NCBI GenBank assembly: GCA_963693315.1
Contig: OY856188.1
Span: 162,089,630 to 162,153,629, forward strand
Direction: 5' to 3'
Length of the DNA: 64,000 bases
Source of the DNA: Diogma glabrata
Lineage: Eukaryota; Arthropoda; Insecta; Diptera; Cylindrotomidae
Shown here: positions 48,428 through 58,307 of the stretch, piece by piece
How the letters are laid out: each line of letters starts with the position of its first letter
Position numbering within the stretch: the stretch's first letter is position 1
The notes under the pieces: model-generated
What the model was told of the DNA's origin: nothing
The model's database searches: none
Seen by the model: only the letters and a program-made list of their open reading frames with translations
Position numbers and translations under genes: made by a program

Positions 48428-51400
48428 TTATATTTGATAACCAAATGGGGTTGTCTTGAAATCATCTGAACACACTCTTTTGGTATATGTAAATCCAAAC
48501 TTCTTGGATACAGGTTCCGAAACTACCTGTAACACTTTCCGCCTTTTAATTTTTTTGGCATCGGTGACCACGCGAAATCCCTCATCTTCGACATCGGTCA
48601 CAATGCTTTTCAACGAGTAGAAATTCATTACTTTTTTTGACTCGATGTTTAGGGTTATACCTTTACACTTGGCTGTCTCGTGGTATTCCCCTGTATCTGG
48701 ATTGAATACAATATATCCGTAAGATTTAGGACCCGTGCTCGCAAATTCGGTTATATACGCATTTTGTCCGTAGCCCGATAGTTCGTTTGTTAAATCTCCG
48801 ATAAAATTTCCTGTCTCAATGTTAGATGAACCATCTATAAAAATTATCGAGTCAGTATCACAGTACAAGAGTTTTCCTTGCACCTTTGCCAACTCATTGT
48901 ACAATTTTATTCGTGCATTAGCTGTCGTAAATGCCCCAATGGATAATGAAACATGTTTCAGAGGTGCTGCTGAATCGCTATTATAATGTTTCCACTTTAC
49001 CCATAATACATTTTCAACAGGTAACACGTCGGTAATTTCAATGCCAGGCGAAGAAATTAAATCGTACAGGTCCTTTACCTCGTGAACTATTGTTGTCATC
49101 GTCCTATCGTTTCGTTGTCCAAATTTACCCCAAAGAGCATTCAAAGCGAGTTTACTACAACCCCTTTGTGATGGATTATTTCGAATTGCCGTTGCATCTA
49201 ACTGAATACCCTCATGCTCGAAAAAATCCTTAATAAAGGTTTCTTTCTCGCTTGGTGTTGAAACATCTGCTGGCCAATCGCTAGCTTCTTGTTTCAGTTT
49301 CAAAAAACAATTCATATAATCAGTGAATACCCCCCCGGTCTTTGTAGCTCGGTCATATTGTGATATCTCATATTGCCAAACTTCAAAAATTTCTTTAATA
49401 TTGTACCCATGTTTTACGGCCAATTTCACTTCATCAATAACCCATGTACCAACCAACATTCGTTCGTCTTCGTTATGTGTACAATATCTTGTGACATTTA
49501 CCTGTTGTGCACACGTTCGACAAAGCGTAAACAGCAACTTATCGTTAATTTTTGATGGAAGAACCGGAATCAAAAGTGTTTGAGGAGGGAGTATGGCACA
49601 TTTGATTAATCCATCTAAATTGGAAATTTCGAGCCCCATACATTGTTCACGTCGAAAAACTTTTGGATGATGAATTGGGTTTTTACAGTATTTATTTACA
49701 AAAGGATATAGTGATGTAAAATCCAAATAGCGAATTTTTTCACCAGGCTGTATCTTATAATACAGCTTGAAAGTTTCTGTTCGGCCACCATATAGTGCAT
49801 CTCTTGGGTTAAGGTAACCGTAACGTATTTCTGGATCGTTTTCAAGACTTGTTGAAATATCCAAATTTTCTGTTAAAAATCTTTTGAAGTCACACTCCCA
49901 AACTTTTTTAATTTTGTAACCCAAGGAAGAAATAAAGGTCAATCGAACCATTGTTTGCTCGTACCTCATATCAAACGTATCGTTATCTTTTGTTTCACAC
50001 TTTCTGGCTACAAAACATTTTTTACATCCGTGCCAATAGCACCCCAAAAACTCATAAACAGTTTTACTACTTTCACATAAACCATCTACGTATAAATTTG
50101 TGGTGGGAAGTTTTACTTCGTAACGAATTTCTTCTGTCGCAGATGAAATTTGTCTTCTTTCGTAAACTAACCACATTAAACCGATACGCGATTGGTTTTT
50201 GTTGGTGTGATTATATAAGCTTGCAGGAATTACACCGAGCGTATTTTCTGTTATAAATTTTTTACGATAAGCTAACATGACAGCTTGTGCTAAGGTAAAT
50301 GCCTGTAGTAAGGGGTTCACACTCGTTATTTCTAAAAAACTACGCATAAAACTTAGACAACCCTTACGCAGAATCTCCACATCCAGAGAGCAGTACTTTA
50401 CGAGTTCTTTTCGGTTCTCGTACGGTAAATTTAGTTGTGATTGCTCACGATGCCACTTGTCAAAATTTTGAACCTCTTTTTCATTCATATGAGAGACCCC
50501 AAAGTACTTTTTATCAGGAATCGGCCCCACGTAATTATAGTTTTCAACGGTGTTGAAAAAATGAGGATACCACCCTTTCGACAAACTATTGAAGCCGAAT
50601 GTTTCCGGAAATTTTGACAGCGGCATTGGAAGAAAATTCAAAGAGTCAATAAATGTAACACGATTATCATAGATTATTTTAAAAATTTTCATTCCACCCA
50701 GAATTGGCATAATTGATTTGTCTCTTTTGGACAGCTCTCTAATTATGAACTGCCCATCATATGATTTAAAATTATGTGCAACACAATAAACTTTAGTAGA
50801 ATTTTGCCGAAATTGTTCACAGAAGTCGATGAATTTCTTAACACAATCTTCAACTGCATCGTTTTCAAAAATTTGTTCGCGTTTACCACAAAAAGAACAA
50901 CAGACCGGATCCGGTGCCAAATAGCAATTATTGCATACAATTTGAGCAACGCATAAATTTGGCTCGTGCAAAAATATTTCATCGCCAATGTTTTTGGACT
51001 GCGTACACTCCAGGTCAAAGAAAATGATCGAAAACGTGACAATGGGATGTACTTTATATTTCTGAACGTAGCACTGATGATCTTGATCAACAATCAGCTT
51101 GCATACAAAACATTGCTTTTCCTCACACTGATGGCGTTTATTGGCTCGTTTTCGATAATCTACAAATTTTGCGCAAAGTTTACAGTTTATTAAAGTGTTG
51201 CAAATAGAGGAGCCTGGGGAGGACGAAGTGGAAGATGTATGTCTATCATAGCATATCATCCCATAAAAATTCCGATTGCAATCTGGGCAGGTTATTTGTT
51301 TTTCAAATCGATTACATGGGGGAGACTCAAGACAACTTTTACATTTTTCAGGACAAATGTGATAAATTTTATGGTTATACAGCTCTAAACAATGTGTACA

Positions 51401-52972
51401 CTGTTGCCTCCAACCAAAAAACCCTTTCACATTACTTAATGTTGCGAAATGCTGTATATCTTCAAAATAAAACAAGCTGATTACCAATGGAGACTGAATT
51501 TCAGAAAAAAATAAAAATTCTTTTGGATTTTTGGTGTTGTTGTAAACAACTATTTTGTAGCCATTCAGAAGTTTTTGATATGAATGAATTTGGAGCAGAG
51601 ATGAACCGAAATGGTTATCGATCTTGATTGCTCCACGTTTCATTATATCATGAACCTCATTCATAAGAACTCTGTTGTCACTTTTGAATAATTTCAATTT
51701 ATCAGAATTCTTATCAGCTAAACATTTTCCTACTAATAGAGCAATTGGGAGACAATAAGAATCTGAAAAAGGGTGTTTTAGATCGATTAGAGACCTGGTC
51801 TTATATTTTAATAAATCTCGCGATGGAATATTTTTTATGTTCCGCATTCGCCCTTTACCGGATGGAATATGGACCAAAACGGTGGTCACCTGAAGAACAT
51901 CGGTTAAAAGAAAATTTGAATTCGACTGGGCGACCGACTCTAAAACTGCTGCAACTGTTTCACCTTTTAATTTAGATACATCGGTAAAACTTAAACCGAT
52001 TGGTTTAGATGTATCCATTTCTGGTAACGTAATTTTTATACCGATTTTGAAATGCGGTGAAGCATTGCTAGCAATGAAAGAGATTAACTCGTCGAATGCA
52101 CCTTTTAAATATACTGAAAGATCAACCCCGTTTTTGACTATGTTTTTAAATTTAAAATTAGTTACAGTACTACTTACATTAAATTTAGGGTTAAATACAC
52201 TTACTTGGCTAATAATATTAATAAATTTATTCTTCCCAGAGATTTCTTGTAGATATTGCTGCTGGTTCACTATCATTCCTGACCCAGATTGTAAATATTC
52301 TTTAGATGGTTGGTTTTGGTGATATTCTGAACGTTGATTAGATTTTACCAAGTCGAGCGGTAAATCATTTTCCGCTTCAAACTGGGTTTTTTGCTGTTGT
52401 GTATGTTGTGGCTGTTGCTGTTGTTGATGTGGTTGTTGAGTTTGGTGTTGTGGTAGTTGTGATTGATGTTGTTGTTTTGTTAAATTAATAGGTTGTTGTT
52501 CTACCTGTTGAAATGTTTGTTGTTGTTGTATTGGATGTTTAATGTTATTTTTCGTTAAACTAAGAGCCTTAATTGATTTGATTTGGGGTTGGTGTTTGAT
52601 TTTAGTTCTATCTGTATTTGAACCATCTATAAACTGATGATTTGGCTCTTGTTGTTGTTGTTGTCGTTGAAGCCCTGTTTCATTTTGTTGGAAACTCTCA
52701 ACCGACTGAACAGGATTAAGCCAGTTTATAACACGTATCACATCATTGTTGTAAATTTGATGCGATAGCTCTTTTATGTCGTTTCTTAAAATATCATCTT
52801 CAACATCGAAGTTGGACTCTATCAGTTTTTTTGAGATGGTAAGAAATATATCCTCCTTAGTTTTTTTATCCTTGGTCACCTTACAGTACTCCACCAACTC
52901 ATTGATGGAGATTCTTTGGACGTTTATTGTTAGTTGACTCATTTTTTGTTTAAATTTGTTTAAAAATTTCAC
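48428..52972 (-). CDS. Polinton protein-primed DNA polymerase B (1514 aa)
   Basis: This enzyme replicates the element. The 3'-5' exonuclease motifs are FFDLEC (about 651-656), AHNFKSYDGQF (732-742) and YCSLDVEIL (860-868). Polymerase motif A is DFTSLYP (1084-1090), motif B is KLALNALWGKFGQ (1274-1286) and the catalytic YCDTDS is at 1370-1375. FLGCYWHGC (975-983) is a conserved motif of Polinton polymerases. Residues 100-195 are Gln/His-rich. Residues 525-635 hold many Cys/His pairs (CTHC, CPDC, CKLC, CFVC) likely to bind zinc. DSYCLPIALLVGK near 404 is a conserved N-terminal block of unknown role. The second Met (residue 11) is an alternative start. The frame is fully open. The TATA-like TATATAAAAA lies about 75 bp upstream. 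Confidence 0.96.
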   Translation of the reverse strand: MKFLNKFKQKMSQLTINVQRISINELVEYCKVTKDKKTKEDIFLTISKKLIESNFDVEDDILRNDIKELSHQIYNNDVIRVINWLNPVQSVESFQQNETGLQRQQQQQEPNHQFIDGSNTDRTKIKHQPQIKSIKALSLTKNNIKHPIQQQQTFQQVEQQPINLTKQQHQSQLPQHQTQQPHQQQQQPQHTQQQKTQFEAENDLPLDLVKSNQRSEYHQNQPSKEYLQSGSGMIVNQQQYLQEISGKNKFINIISQVSVFNPKFNVSSTVTNFKFKNIVKNGVDLSVYLKGAFDELISFIASNASPHFKIGIKITLPEMDTSKPIGLSFTDVSKLKGETVAAVLESVAQSNSNFLLTDVLQVTTVLVHIPSGKGRMRNIKNIPSRDLLKYKTRSLIDLKHPFSDSYCLPIALLVGKCLADKNSDKLKLFKSDNRVLMNEVHDIMKRGAIKIDNHFGSSLLQIHSYQKLLNGYKIVVYNNTKNPKEFLFFSEIQSPLVISLFYFEDIQHFATLSNVKGFFGWRQQCTHCLELYNHKIYHICPEKCKSCLESPPCNRFEKQITCPDCNRNFYGMICYDRHTSSTSSSPGSSICNTLINCKLCAKFVDYRKRANKRHQCEEKQCFVCKLIVDQDHQCYVQKYKVHPIVTFSIIFFDLECTQSKNIGDEIFLHEPNLCVAQIVCNNCYLAPDPVCCSFCGKREQIFENDAVEDCVKKFIDFCEQFRQNSTKVYCVAHNFKSYDGQFIIRELSKRDKSIMPILGGMKIFKIIYDNRVTFIDSLNFLPMPLSKFPETFGFNSLSKGWYPHFFNTVENYNYVGPIPDKKYFGVSHMNEKEVQNFDKWHREQSQLNLPYENRKELVKYCSLDVEILRKGCLSFMRSFLEITSVNPLLQAFTLAQAVMLAYRKKFITENTLGVIPASLYNHTNKNQSRIGLMWLVYERRQISSATEEIRYEVKLPTTNLYVDGLCESSKTVYEFLGCYWHGCKKCFVARKCETKDNDTFDMRYEQTMVRLTFISSLGYKIKKVWECDFKRFLTENLDISTSLENDPEIRYGYLNPRDALYGGRTETFKLYYKIQPGEKIRYLDFTSLYPFVNKYCKNPIHHPKVFRREQCMGLEISNLDGLIKCAILPPQTLLIPVLPSKINDKLLFTLCRTCAQQVNVTRYCTHNEDERMLVGTWVIDEVKLAVKHGYNIKEIFEVWQYEISQYDRATKTGGVFTDYMNCFLKLKQEASDWPADVSTPSEKETFIKDFFEHEGIQLDATAIRNNPSQRGCSKLALNALWGKFGQRNDRTMTTIVHEVKDLYDLISSPGIEITDVLPVENVLWVKWKHYNSDSAAPLKHVSLSIGAFTTANARIKLYNELAKVQGKLLYCDTDSIIFIDGSSNIETGNFIGDLTNELSGYGQNAYITEFASTGPKSYGYIVFNPDTGEYHETAKCKGITLNIESKKVMNFYSLKSIVTDVEDEGFRVVTDAKKIKRRKVLQVVSEPVSKKFGFTYTKRVCSDDFKTTPFGYQI

Positions 52973-53577
52973 TGTTTTAACTTGTTAAGTTTTTCGCTTG
53001 ACTTGCAAGTAATGAATTAAGTTAAAATGTTAAATACAAATGTTTTTATATAGAAAACATCTTATCGTAGGTATATATAAATTATAAGCTTTATTTTTCT
53101 CTTAAGTGCATGGTTTAAATAACTTTAAAATTGATTTGTATTTATATTGGTTCAGTTACCTCGGTTATCTAGAAAGAATAAACTTTTTGATCTTAAGAAA
53201 AGAGTTTGTTATTGATTTTTTTACAATGTAAATATTAATCAATATTTTTCTTCATTTTAATTCATGTTAATTACCCTATAAATTTTTTATGAATGTCACT
53301 AAATGAACCGTCCAACGTGAAAATGAAATAAGATAACCGTTCAAATAACCGTATACAGATTATTTTCGTTTAAATTGTTTTTTTATTAATAATTAATTAA
53401 TAAATATTAATAATTAATAATTTTTAATTAATTAATCGAAATATTTCCTTGCTAAGCTCACATTCACATTTACCATATTAAGAAAATTTGTATAAATAGC
53501 AACACATTTCTACTGTTGAAATCATAATTGGAAAAGTCAATCAAACCAAAGGTAAAGCCAGCAATAATTACAAAACC
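52973..53577. promoter_or_regulatory. Divergent promoter region between polymerase and the spliced small gene
   Basis: Minus-strand TATATAAAAA at about 53043-53052 lies upstream of the polymerase. Plus-strand TATAAATAG at 53491-53499 lies 79 bp before the ATG at 53578. Between them is AT-rich sequence with TTAATTAATAAT runs near 53390-53440. Confidence 0.6.
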
Positions 53578-53993
53578 ATGGTAAGTTATTAAAAAAATTG
53601 CTTTATTTTGAAAAATAAATTTAATTTAATTATTTTGTTAACTTGTAGGATAATTTAATAAAAACCTTAAATAAGGCGGCAAACACTGTATTAAACAAAG
53701 TGATCAACCCTGAGGACCTAGGATCAACGGAGCATGAAATAACCGGGTGGAAATTAATTAAGACAAAATTTGGTGATCGAATTTTGTTAAATGTGGAAGA
53801 AGATCTGAACTTGTGGATGCCGCCAAGACTGGCAAAATTATTTGTCGAAGGGGCAGTACCTCAAAATGGGATGACCATAAGATTTATTGGGCGAGACGCC
53901 ACAAAATTGAACGCACCTTTGTTTGCGTTCAATAAGAAAGAAATCAGTTCAAGCGACATAGTATTTGAACAGAATGGTCAGCCCTGGGAATAA
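53578..53993 (+). CDS. Small Polinton protein, spliced after the start codon (about 115 aa)
   Basis: The ATG at 53578-53580 is followed at once by GTAAGT, and exon 2 begins after TTGTAG at 53649. The joined frame continues DNLIKTLNKAANTVLNK into the long open frame ending at 53993. Without splicing the only in-frame start would be a GTG at 53700. The C-terminal part reads LIKTKFGDRILLNVEEDL, then WMPPRLAKLF and IRFIGRD. The KFG...L...W-P-R pattern recalls small OB-fold-like single-strand DNA-binding or replication accessory proteins encoded in insect mobile DNA; this is a weak inference. TATAAATAG upstream and divergence from the polymerase fit a replication-related role. Confidence 0.75.
53581..53648 (+). 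other. 68-nt GT-AG intron directly after ATG
   Basis: Donor GTAAGT and acceptor TTGTAG with a T-rich stretch before it; the length is typical for insect introns. Removing it fuses ATG to a 115-codon frame and adds 17 amino-terminal residues upstream of the GTG. Confidence 0.75.
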
Positions 53994-54357
53994 TCAACTT
54001 GAAATTATCTGAAAAACGAGTATTATATTTTATATTATATTTTTAAAATAAAACTTTAATGGATGTCATAAAAGGACGAAATATATTGAGAAATCTTAGA
54101 AATAAAATTAAATCTTTTATTTTTACATTAACGTACGTATAAAACAAGTGCTAAAGAAATAAGTTATTCAACGAATTGCGTCAAGAGTTTACGGTAAAAA
54201 AAAGTGTAACCTTTATAAAACTTTACGTTTACATAAAATTGTTTTGGTTAGATTTGGGTAAAAAATTTGTATAATTTTAATTATGTGTGTATTTCTGCAA
54301 ACAGGCATAATTTTCTATTTTATTTGTTAAAATAAAACTTTATTAATTATATAGAAT
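53994..54357. other. Convergent 3' regions
   Basis: The stop codons of the small plus-strand gene and of the integrase face each other. AATAAA occurs on the plus strand near 54048 and its complement near 54342, as expected for two polyadenylation signals. Confidence 0.6.
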
Positions 54358-55278
54358 TTAAATTAAGTTGTTTTTGTGTATCCATGTGTTTTGAGTTTCA
54401 TTAAACCCTAGCCATTTCACAAAAATTTGATTTTTTTTCTGTTTTAAAACTTTCTCAACCAGATACAAGTCGGGGTGTTTTGTTTTCTGCAACTCATGCT
54501 CGTAAAAGCGACCGGCAATTGGTTGATTGTAATAATCTATAAGTAAATAGGTTATTGGTAACTTATGTTTGACTTCGTTGATTTTAAATATTTCAGGAGA
54601 CCAGTTAGCTGTGTACGATTTCTCAAAAATTGTTTTATGCTTGCTAATTCGAACGTAATCTCCTTTCTTAAATTTTGCTTTACCCAATTTTGGACTAGGT
54701 GTAAAAATATTCTTTAAAAGAGCTGATTCATTTTTTTTCGAGACATTAACTGGTGCCATTTTAATAGTTCGATGTTTGGTATGATTGTAATCTTTAATAA
54801 TTTCTTGAATTTTATCGATCCATTTATAGGTGCCACGATAACTAAACATTTTCCACATACGTTGTTTAATCGTGCGATTTAATCTTTCTACAATGCTAGC
54901 CTTTAAAAAACTAAACGAAGAATAATGTTTAATATTATACTGCTGCATTAAATTGTTGAATTGACTGTTGTAAAATTCTTTCCCCATATCTGTTTGAAGA
55001 TGTTTAGGAAATCTTCGATTCATTTCTATAATTTTTTGGATAGCCTTAGAAATTTCCACACCTGTTTTATTTTTAAGTGGGGCAACCCAACAATATTTAG
55101 AAAATGTATCAATAACTACTAGAAGAAAACAATAATTTTCATTTATTTTTTTGTAAGTGGTTAGTTCAACTAGATCGGCCTGCCACAGATCGTCTATTCC
55201 TTTTGTGATTACTTTGCGTCTAAGAAAATTTTTTCTGGCCTGTCTATGTAATTCATTTATCACTTCCTGACGCTGCAT
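54358..55278 (-). CDS. Polinton integrase with C-terminal chromodomain (306 aa)
   Basis: A retroviral/LTR-type DDE integrase that inserts the linear element DNA. The catalytic triad is D35 (WQADLVEL), D97 (LQTDMGKEF) and E131 (IVERLNRT), with 33 residues between the last two. VIDTFSKYCWVAPL between the first two fits the RNase-H core. Residues about 200-265 form a small basic SH3-like domain (KFKKGDYVRISK). Residues about 270-306 form a chromodomain (YLVEKVLKQ, FVKWLGF, TWI). No HHCC zinc domain precedes the core. Chromodomains bind methylated histone tails and could guide integration. TATAAATA lies on this strand near 55367-55376, about 95 bp upstream. Confidence 0.95.
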   Translation of the reverse strand: MQRQEVINELHRQARKNFLRRKVITKGIDDLWQADLVELTTYKKINENYCFLLVVIDTFSKYCWVAPLKNKTGVEISKAIQKIIEMNRRFPKHLQTDMGKEFYNSQFNNLMQQYNIKHYSSFSFLKASIVERLNRTIKQRMWKMFSYRGTYKWIDKIQEIIKDYNHTKHRTIKMAPVNVSKKNESALLKNIFTPSPKLGKAKFKKGDYVRISKHKTIFEKSYTANWSPEIFKINEVKHKLPITYLLIDYYNQPIAGRFYEHELQKTKHPDLYLVEKVLKQKKNQIFVKWLGFNETQNTWIHKNNLI

Positions 55279-55518
55279 ATTTGTTGATTTAATAGCTGTT
55301 TGATCGTTCGATTGCTTTGAGTTTCAATGAAGGTTTCAGTCAAGGAATTTATTTACATTGTCTGGTTATTTATAGGTTTTGTATTAATCGGGAAAAAATA
55401 GATTAAAAAAGAAGTGAAATTTTCGTTTAAATACATGTTAGCCGTAATTTAATTTCAGTTGAGCGTAGTCCTCAAATCTAATCTAAGCTATTAAAAAAAA
55501 AAAAGCAAACAGGAAAAA

Positions 55519-56199
55519 ATGAATAAAATTAACAAAATAAAGAGTATCAAGGAAAAAGATGTGATCAAAACTGAGAAGCTGATAAGTCATATTCCGGAAC
55601 TGCTTTTATCGTATGTTTATTTTTTAAACGATTTTACATCCTGTTTTATCGTTATTGGATATGATACGGAAATGTTCACACCCAAAATGATGATTTTGAA
55701 GGATAAGGTGTACAAGTACCTTACATGGAATGATTGGTGTACATTTTTCAATCAAATTGGTAACGTTCAACAATATTTTGATGCAGCAAACTTAAATCAA
55801 AACTGTAACAAGACAACAACAAATGAAAAAAACAAAAATTTCGAGCTTACACTTTGCAAGAGAGAGAAATTTTTAATTTTTAAAGAAAAATCATCGAAAG
55901 TAAGGTTGAACGTAGGTGAATGGGAAAGATTACGAGATTTGGCACCTTTTCTACATTCAATATTCAGCTGGTATATGCTTACTTATATGGAAGTAAGTGC
56001 TTACTACAATCTCTATTTGAATAAATGTATTCTTCAAAATTGCACAAAATTGGACTATCAAGACTTTTTTTCGCCACCCACTGCAAATAATAATAATTGC
56101 TGCAATTATTCAAGATTATTCAATGAAATACCAATTTTGTCTAAGAATAAGTTATTTTCTGATCTTTATCATAATCTATGTACGAATACGATGGAATAA
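55519..56199 (+). CDS. Polinton protein of unknown function (226 aa)
   Basis: An open frame on the plus strand between integrase and protease. A basic N-terminus is followed by a Cys/Phe/Tyr-rich middle. Around residues 105-150 it reads FELTLCKREKFLIFKE, VRLNVGEWERLRDLAPFL. That last pattern (short strand, then V-x-L-x-x-x-E-W-x-x-L) resembles the C-terminal part of PC4-type single-strand DNA-binding coactivators; I regard this as a hint only. Two CC or C-x-C pairs occur near the C-terminus. The plus-strand location is shared only with the spliced small gene; both may be expressed differently from the virion block. No clear TATA box was found. Confidence 0.75.
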   Translation: MNKINKIKSIKEKDVIKTEKLISHIPELLLSYVYFLNDFTSCFIVIGYDTEMFTPKMMILKDKVYKYLTWNDWCTFFNQIGNVQQYFDAANLNQNCNKTTTNEKNKNFELTLCKREKFLIFKEKSSKVRLNVGEWERLRDLAPFLHSIFSWYMLTYMEVSAYYNLYLNKCILQNCTKLDYQDFFSPPTANNNNCCNYSRLFNEIPILSKNKLFSDLYHNLCTNTME

Positions 56200-56341
56200 A
56201 TAAAATAAACTGTTTTGAAAACTATATTTTGTTTTTATTAATATTCAATAAATTCACATTAAATATTTGATTTTAAATTTATTAAAATTAGCTGCTAACA
56301 GAAGTTGCTTTAAGAAAATGTTAACGCGTTCGTTATCTTGT
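56200..56341. terminator. Convergent polyadenylation region
   Basis: AATAAA-type sequences on the plus strand near 56196 and 56246 follow the 226-aa gene; the protease stop faces it from the other side. Confidence 0.5.
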
Positions 56342-56887
56342 TCATTTGTGTTTTTTATCTAGATAATGTTGTTGAGTTTTTTCTTTTTTCCTTTTCATTC
56401 CTCCATTTTTTATCTTTTTCTTTTTATTATAAAACATTTTCTTAAATAAGAAATTTACAACGCGATCATTTGATCTACCCATATTTTTTACAAAACCATT
56501 TAAAAACTCTCTCAAAGACTTGCCCTTACATCGGTACAGAAGATAGAGACAGCAGTATTTACCACACGTTAAGCTATAGGCATCTTGTAATTCGATTGGA
56601 TTGTAAATGTAGGTCTTCGAGTTGTTTAATAAAAAAGTTTTGAATCTTTTATCTAGCGACGGTGGACGCCCAAATGAATCAAAAAACTCAGCTGGCCCAC
56701 GGAGTGGGAAATAAATTGCTATCCAATGTGTGCCCGGTTTAGATGATGGGTCTGTGTTGATAACATAGCTAGCAGGTCTATTATTTAGTATTTTCTTTGG
56801 CAAATGATTAATTGCATATACGCCACGGAAACTTTTTCTTGTGAAGTAATTGTTCCGGAGAATTTTACGTATATCGGATGTATTCAT
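56342..56887 (-). CDS. Polinton adenain-like cysteine protease (181 aa)
   Basis: A C5/C48-type protease related to adenovirus maturation protease; it probably processes virion precursors. The catalytic layout is complete: H54 in GTHWIAIYF, D70 in EFFDSFG, Q101 in ELQDAYS and C108 in LTCGKYC. The length (181 aa) fits the family. The C-terminus (about 150-181) is a Lys-rich tail that may bind DNA. The stop of the major capsid gene lies 81 bp upstream on the same strand, so this gene is last in the late-like block. TATA-like sequence near 56957 (TTATAAGTTATAA) could be its promoter. Confidence 0.95.
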   Translation of the reverse strand: MNTSDIRKILRNNYFTRKSFRGVYAINHLPKKILNNRPASYVINTDPSSKPGTHWIAIYFPLRGPAEFFDSFGRPPSLDKRFKTFLLNNSKTYIYNPIELQDAYSLTCGKYCCLYLLYRCKGKSLREFLNGFVKNMGRSNDRVVNFLFKKMFYNKKKKIKNGGMKRKKEKTQQHYLDKKHK

Positions 56888-56968
56888 TGCTCTAGAGGTA
56901 AAAGGTTGTGATGCTTGAGGTTAAAGGGCGAAATGGTTTTGATTCAGTTTTGTTATAACTTATAAGTA

Positions 56969-58264
56969 TTATTGATCTAAAATAATATTTCTATTTTTAT
57001 CAATCTCCAAGGTTGCATCGTATTCCATGTAAATTAAACAAGTTGTGGTAGTTGGAATCGCTGCTTCAAAACGAGCTTCGAAACGTATATTTCCTTGGTT
57101 AAGTAAAGACGAACAGTTATCGTTGGCCGATAAATCTGATGTAAGATCGTACGCGATCATAAAATATCCGTGCGCGTACATCTCCTTTGTGATGAGGTTA
57201 CCGTGAGATGAGTGTAGTATACCCATCGTAGAAAACAGGCTCGAATACGCACGGGCGAACGAATCACCTACTGTAAATGAGGTTGTAATCGAGGCACTTG
57301 GTGTTGGAATCCCATTCACATACAGAATACATGATGTAACTTTATTGTGTTTGAAATTATAAGGATTCTTTTTCTTCGTCCCAATATATGCATCATTATC
57401 AACCATGAAAAATATTAGGTTAGTTGGCAGCTGGCCCAACACAATATTATCCAAGTTTAAGGAGTTACCACTTGCCGGAACCGTATATGATTTCACCTCA
57501 CATCTCTTATAATGATACTTTGCGTTTGTGTGTTCAAGCATCTTATGATGTGCAATTAAAACATTTGTGTTAATTGTACATTGTTTTACGTAAATTGTTG
57601 CCTCAAGTATTTTTATTGATGTGTCATCGTTTGCCGAATCGGTTAAAACATAAAATTCAGGCTTGTTGAGCGTAAATGTTAATCTCACATCAACATTGTT
57701 CAAAAGCAATAACGGTTGATTTAACATATCTGCATGCACTTTTCCATACAATTCCACGACGTTGCTATTTTTCAACAAGGTTTGTCTTTTTAATAATCCT
57801 TCCTGTAATGGTTGCAATGTATCAAGCTTTTTTGTGTCCGGGTAAAATCCCGATAGCTCTAAATGGGTTCTGCTCGCATCCTCTCCAAAATTCAACAATG
57901 TTTCAATGTACGTTCTGTAGCTATAATTCCCGTCCGAAACATTTATGTTCTTTCCATTTAACGAAACGTTAACTTGCCGAAACAATGAATGTAACATATT
58001 ATTTACTACAGTTGGCTGAACTGCATCTTTATCTGTATACAATGTTCCATTACCTTTAGTCAATTGAAGTTTCACACAAATATTTATTGAAGATAAATCT
58101 ATGTACATATCGCCGTGTCCATGACATATGAATTCGATAATTGATTGATTTTCTAAACTGGTTAAAGGCTTATAAGCAACTTCTTCGGTTTTTAAAATGT
58201 TTGTTTGAATGTTACGAGGTGCAAAAAGATCTAATTCGGATTTCATACATTCTCGAAAAGACAT
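56969..58264 (-). CDS. Polinton major capsid protein, double jelly-roll (431 aa)
   Basis: It matches the metazoan family annotated as F54H12.2-like, which is the Polinton major capsid protein. Near the N-terminus are LDLFAPRNIQT, YKPLTSL and IEFICHGHGDMYIDLSS (43-59). These are followed by VVNNMLHSLFRQVNVSLNG (86-104) and SYRTYIETLLNFG (115-127). The protein would form the hexon-like trimers of an icosahedral shell. Two jelly-roll domains are expected from the family; I see the family motifs but no fold directly. It lies 44 bp downstream of the small basic virion gene and upstream of the protease. The frame is intact. Confidence 0.93.
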   Translation of the reverse strand: MSFRECMKSELDLFAPRNIQTNILKTEEVAYKPLTSLENQSIIEFICHGHGDMYIDLSSINICVKLQLTKGNGTLYTDKDAVQPTVVNNMLHSLFRQVNVSLNGKNINVSDGNYSYRTYIETLLNFGEDASRTHLELSGFYPDTKKLDTLQPLQEGLLKRQTLLKNSNVVELYGKVHADMLNQPLLLLNNVDVRLTFTLNKPEFYVLTDSANDDTSIKILEATIYVKQCTINTNVLIAHHKMLEHTNAKYHYKRCEVKSYTVPASGNSLNLDNIVLGQLPTNLIFFMVDNDAYIGTKKKNPYNFKHNKVTSCILYVNGIPTPSASITTSFTVGDSFARAYSSLFSTMGILHSSHGNLITKEMYAHGYFMIAYDLTSDLSANDNCSSLLNQGNIRFEARFEAAIPTTTTCLIYMEYDATLEIDKNRNIILDQ

Positions 58265-58307
58265 TTTATTTTCTTTAATTTTATATTTATTTGAACGTTA
58301 TAAAATT

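Noticed and set aside
49323..52322. Plus-strand ORFs over the polymerase gene
   Set aside because: Shadows of the 1514-aa minus-strand polymerase, which has all catalytic motifs.
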